Shown here piece by piece: positions 62,943-64,000 of a stretch of DNA of 64,000 nucleotides. Each line of letters starts with the position of its first letter. Within the stretch, counting starts at the first letter, position 1. Below the pieces are notes generated by a model that saw nothing but the letters and a program-made list of their open reading frames with translations, made no database searches and was not told where the DNA came from. This DNA comes from CAWBUW01 sp963792075 (lineage in GTDB: Bacteria; Chloroflexota; Anaerolineae; Anaerolineales; UBA4823): assembly GCA_963792075.1 (NCBI GenBank), contig CAWBUW010000012.1, positions 2,418,001 to 2,482,000 of the forward strand, read 5' to 3'. The position numbers were made by a program, and so were the translations under genes.

Positions 62943-62985
62943 GTGGGGTGTTTTGCGCGTGCGAAGCACGCACACAACACCCCAC
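62943..62985. repeat. 43-nt GC-NNN-GC palindrome (copy 15)
   Basis: Twenty-base arms with two mismatches (GTGGGGTGTT on the left) close on GC-gaa-GC. The flank is on the right: CCCCACACCCC at 62980-62990, a variant of CCCCAAACCCC. It lies between the kinase gene and the CheY-like gene. Confidence 0.85.
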
Positions 62986-63048
62986 ACCCCAAGTTATTGC
63001 GAAGTTACTTTCAGGAATTGAATGAGCCTGAATAAATGAGGTAAACCT

Positions 63049-63423
63049 ATGGCGAAGATATTGATTGCAGAAGATGAACGAGATATCCGAGATTTGATCA
63101 CTTTCACCCTGAAGTTTGCGGGCCATGATGTCGTAGCGGCCGCGAACGGTGAGGAAGCGGTCATCAAGGCGCGTGAAACAATCCCTGACCTGATCATGAT
63201 GGACGTCCGTATGCCGAAGATGACCGGCTATGAAGCGTGTAAGGTTATCAAAAGCGAGGCAGCGATCAAGGATATCCCTGTTGTTTTCCTTTCCGCAAAG
63301 GGCCAGGAGGCTGAAGTCCAAACAGGGATCGAGGCGGGCGCAGTGGAGTATATATTAAAACCGTTTTCGCCGGATCAATTGACCGAGCGAGTCAAAACAA
63401 TTTTAAAACAACACGGTAAGTAG
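63049..63423 (+). CDS. single-domain response regulator (CheY/PilH-like)
   Basis: A 124-residue stand-alone REC domain: acidic pocket EDE at residues 8-10, phosphoacceptor D52 in LIMMDVRMPKMTG, and YILKPFSPDQL with the conserved lysine. No output domain, so it acts by protein contact, likely with the kinase upstream or another partner. The ATG lies 115 bases after the kinase stop, past palindrome copy 15. The next gene, a hydrolase-like protein, follows 19 bases later. Confidence 0.9.
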   Translation: MAKILIAEDERDIRDLITFTLKFAGHDVVAAANGEEAVIKARETIPDLIMMDVRMPKMTGYEACKVIKSEAAIKDIPVVFLSAKGQEAEVQTGIEAGAVEYILKPFSPDQLTERVKTILKQHGK

Positions 63424-63442
63424 AAGTGGCGGGCTCCAGATT

Positions 63443-64000
63443 ATGAGTGTGGTCACACTGCAAAGTGAATTAATTCATTATGAGGTCCTGGGCCGAGGCC
63501 GCCCCTTGATCTTCTTGCATGGCTGGGTGGGCTCCTGGCGATACTGGGTGCCGACCATGCAAGCGGCTTCGATGGGCTACCGGGCTTATGCGCTCGATTT
63601 ATGGGGATTCGGTGATACGGCCAAACGGCCCGAGATGTATTCCCTCGAAAAGCAAGTCGACTTGCTGAACAGTTTCCTGGATGCGCTGGGGATCGGCCGG
63701 ATTGCGATAATCGGCCATGGCCTTGGGGCTGTGGTGGGTTTATTGTACACCGCCAAATATGGGAGCGTGGTCGACCGGCTAATGTTCACGGGCTTGCCGG
63801 TCGAGACCGGCAGCGCTTCAGCGCGCTTGCGCTCGGCCCCTGCAACTGAGCTGGCAGAATGGCTGTTAGGGAAACTGCCGGCGATGGACTCGGCGCGCGC
63901 CGAAGCGCCCAAGGCAGATGCTTTGGCCATCTCGACCTCGTTCGATAACCTGGAATTATTGAATCCACTTGAGACCATACAGAAACTGACCACACCTTGT
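63443..64000 (+). CDS. alpha/beta hydrolase-like protein with glycine at the nucleophile (partial)
   Basis: The frame is open from ATG 63443 to the window end (186 residues). It is a paralogue of the hydrolase at 50583, collinear without gaps to residue 95: IHYEVLGRGRPLIFLHGWVGSWRYW matches VHYEVYGRGRPVILLHGWLGSWGLW. The nucleophile elbow, GHSMGG in the paralogue, reads GHGLGA here; codon 93 is GGC (63719-63721), one base away from AGC serine. Unless the frame contains a sequencing error, this protein cannot act as a serine hydrolase and may bind ligand or partner instead. The histidine and acid lie beyond the window. Confidence 0.82.
   Translation, partial: MSVVTLQSELIHYEVLGRGRPLIFLHGWVGSWRYWVPTMQAASMGYRAYALDLWGFGDTAKRPEMYSLEKQVDLLNSFLDALGIGRIAIIGHGLGAVVGLLYTAKYGSVVDRLMFTGLPVETGSASARLRSAPATELAEWLLGKLPAMDSARAEAPKADALAISTSFDNLELLNPLETIQKLTTPC

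Noticed and set aside
6676..62985. The palindromes as a dispersed CRISPR-like or tandem array
   Set aside because: They are single copies at irregular distances, stems differ, there are no spacers of constant size and no cas genes.
1..64000. tRNA and rRNA genes
   Set aside because: No segment with a T-arm GGTTCRANNCC plus matching acceptor stem was found by eye; the GGTTCG-like hit at 28263 belongs to the TPP riboswitch.

Overview
The window reads as a piece of a bacterial chromosome of moderately high G+C, most likely from the phylum Chloroflexota (class Anaerolineae or a relative). This is an inference from gene content, not a database match: a DUF4388 protein beside a small GTPase, an acyl-ACP-reductase-like gene, very large GAF-domain histidine kinases, a tungsten-type aldehyde oxidoreductase, a DUF5666/FecR protein with an ECF sigma factor, and several promoters whose -10 box sits directly before the start codon (leaderless mRNAs). 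No tRNA, rRNA, CRISPR array, transposase or prophage gene was found.

Layout. 1-11.7 kb: end of an ABC permease, a GT2 glycosyltransferase, a promoter with a structured RNA, a SWIM/SNF2 helicase, a GT39-like membrane protein, folP, aconitase (one-base frameshift) and surE. 11.7-17 kb: an RHS remnant, a nested palindrome, then the pyrimidine operon pyrC-pyrB-pyrFE(fusion)-pyrD behind a promoter, a leaderless 28-codon leader ORF and an intrinsic terminator, an arrangement that matches UTP-sensitive attenuation. 17-23.5 kb: lipoproteins, small membrane proteins, DUF402, a MNT/HEPN toxin-antitoxin pair with an antitoxin remnant, and an AT-richer DUF4256 gene. 23.5-28.3 kb (minus): TPP riboswitch, thiN, thiB, thiP, thiQ, a complete thiamine salvage and import operon. 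28.4-37.6 kb: a membrane-fused subtilase, a C45 Ntn-hydrolase, a PH/SHOCT protein with a frameshift, and a minus-strand operon MFS, LmbE-like deacetylase, MFS, GNAT. 37.7-49 kb (minus): ECF sigma with a FecR/DUF5666 protein, a lipoprotein, an SPFH protein, a large secreted nuclease and an aldehyde:ferredoxin oxidoreductase. 49-64 kb (plus): a long signalling and lipid cluster: DUF4388 protein, MglA-like GTPase, alpha/beta hydrolase, V4R protein, hexapeptide-repeat protein, acyl-ACP-reductase-like enzyme, REC-GGDEF protein, a roughly 2,500-residue kinase with eleven GAF units, a CheY-like regulator, and a second alpha/beta hydrolase whose nucleophile serine is glycine.

The most unusual pattern lies between the genes. 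At least fifteen spacers hold a long, nearly perfect inverted repeat of closely similar architecture: arms of about 20 bp around a trinucleotide, closed by GC on both sides (GC-NNN-GC), 43 nt in total in the commonest form. The stem sequence is different in every copy, several arms start with TTGGGG, and four copies carry GGGGTTT or a close variant on one flank only. They lie between convergent genes, between co-directional genes and inside operons (pyrFE/pyrD, thiN/thiB, thiP/thiQ), one supplies the last codons of a gene, and only one hairpin in the window has the T-run of an ordinary terminator. One copy is the centre of a 144-bp mirrored element whose arm recurs 26 kb away.

Three single-base frameshifts (aconitase, PH/SHOCT gene, giant kinase) lie in or beside G or C runs and may be sequencing errors; the genes are annotated as whole reading frames with the break noted.
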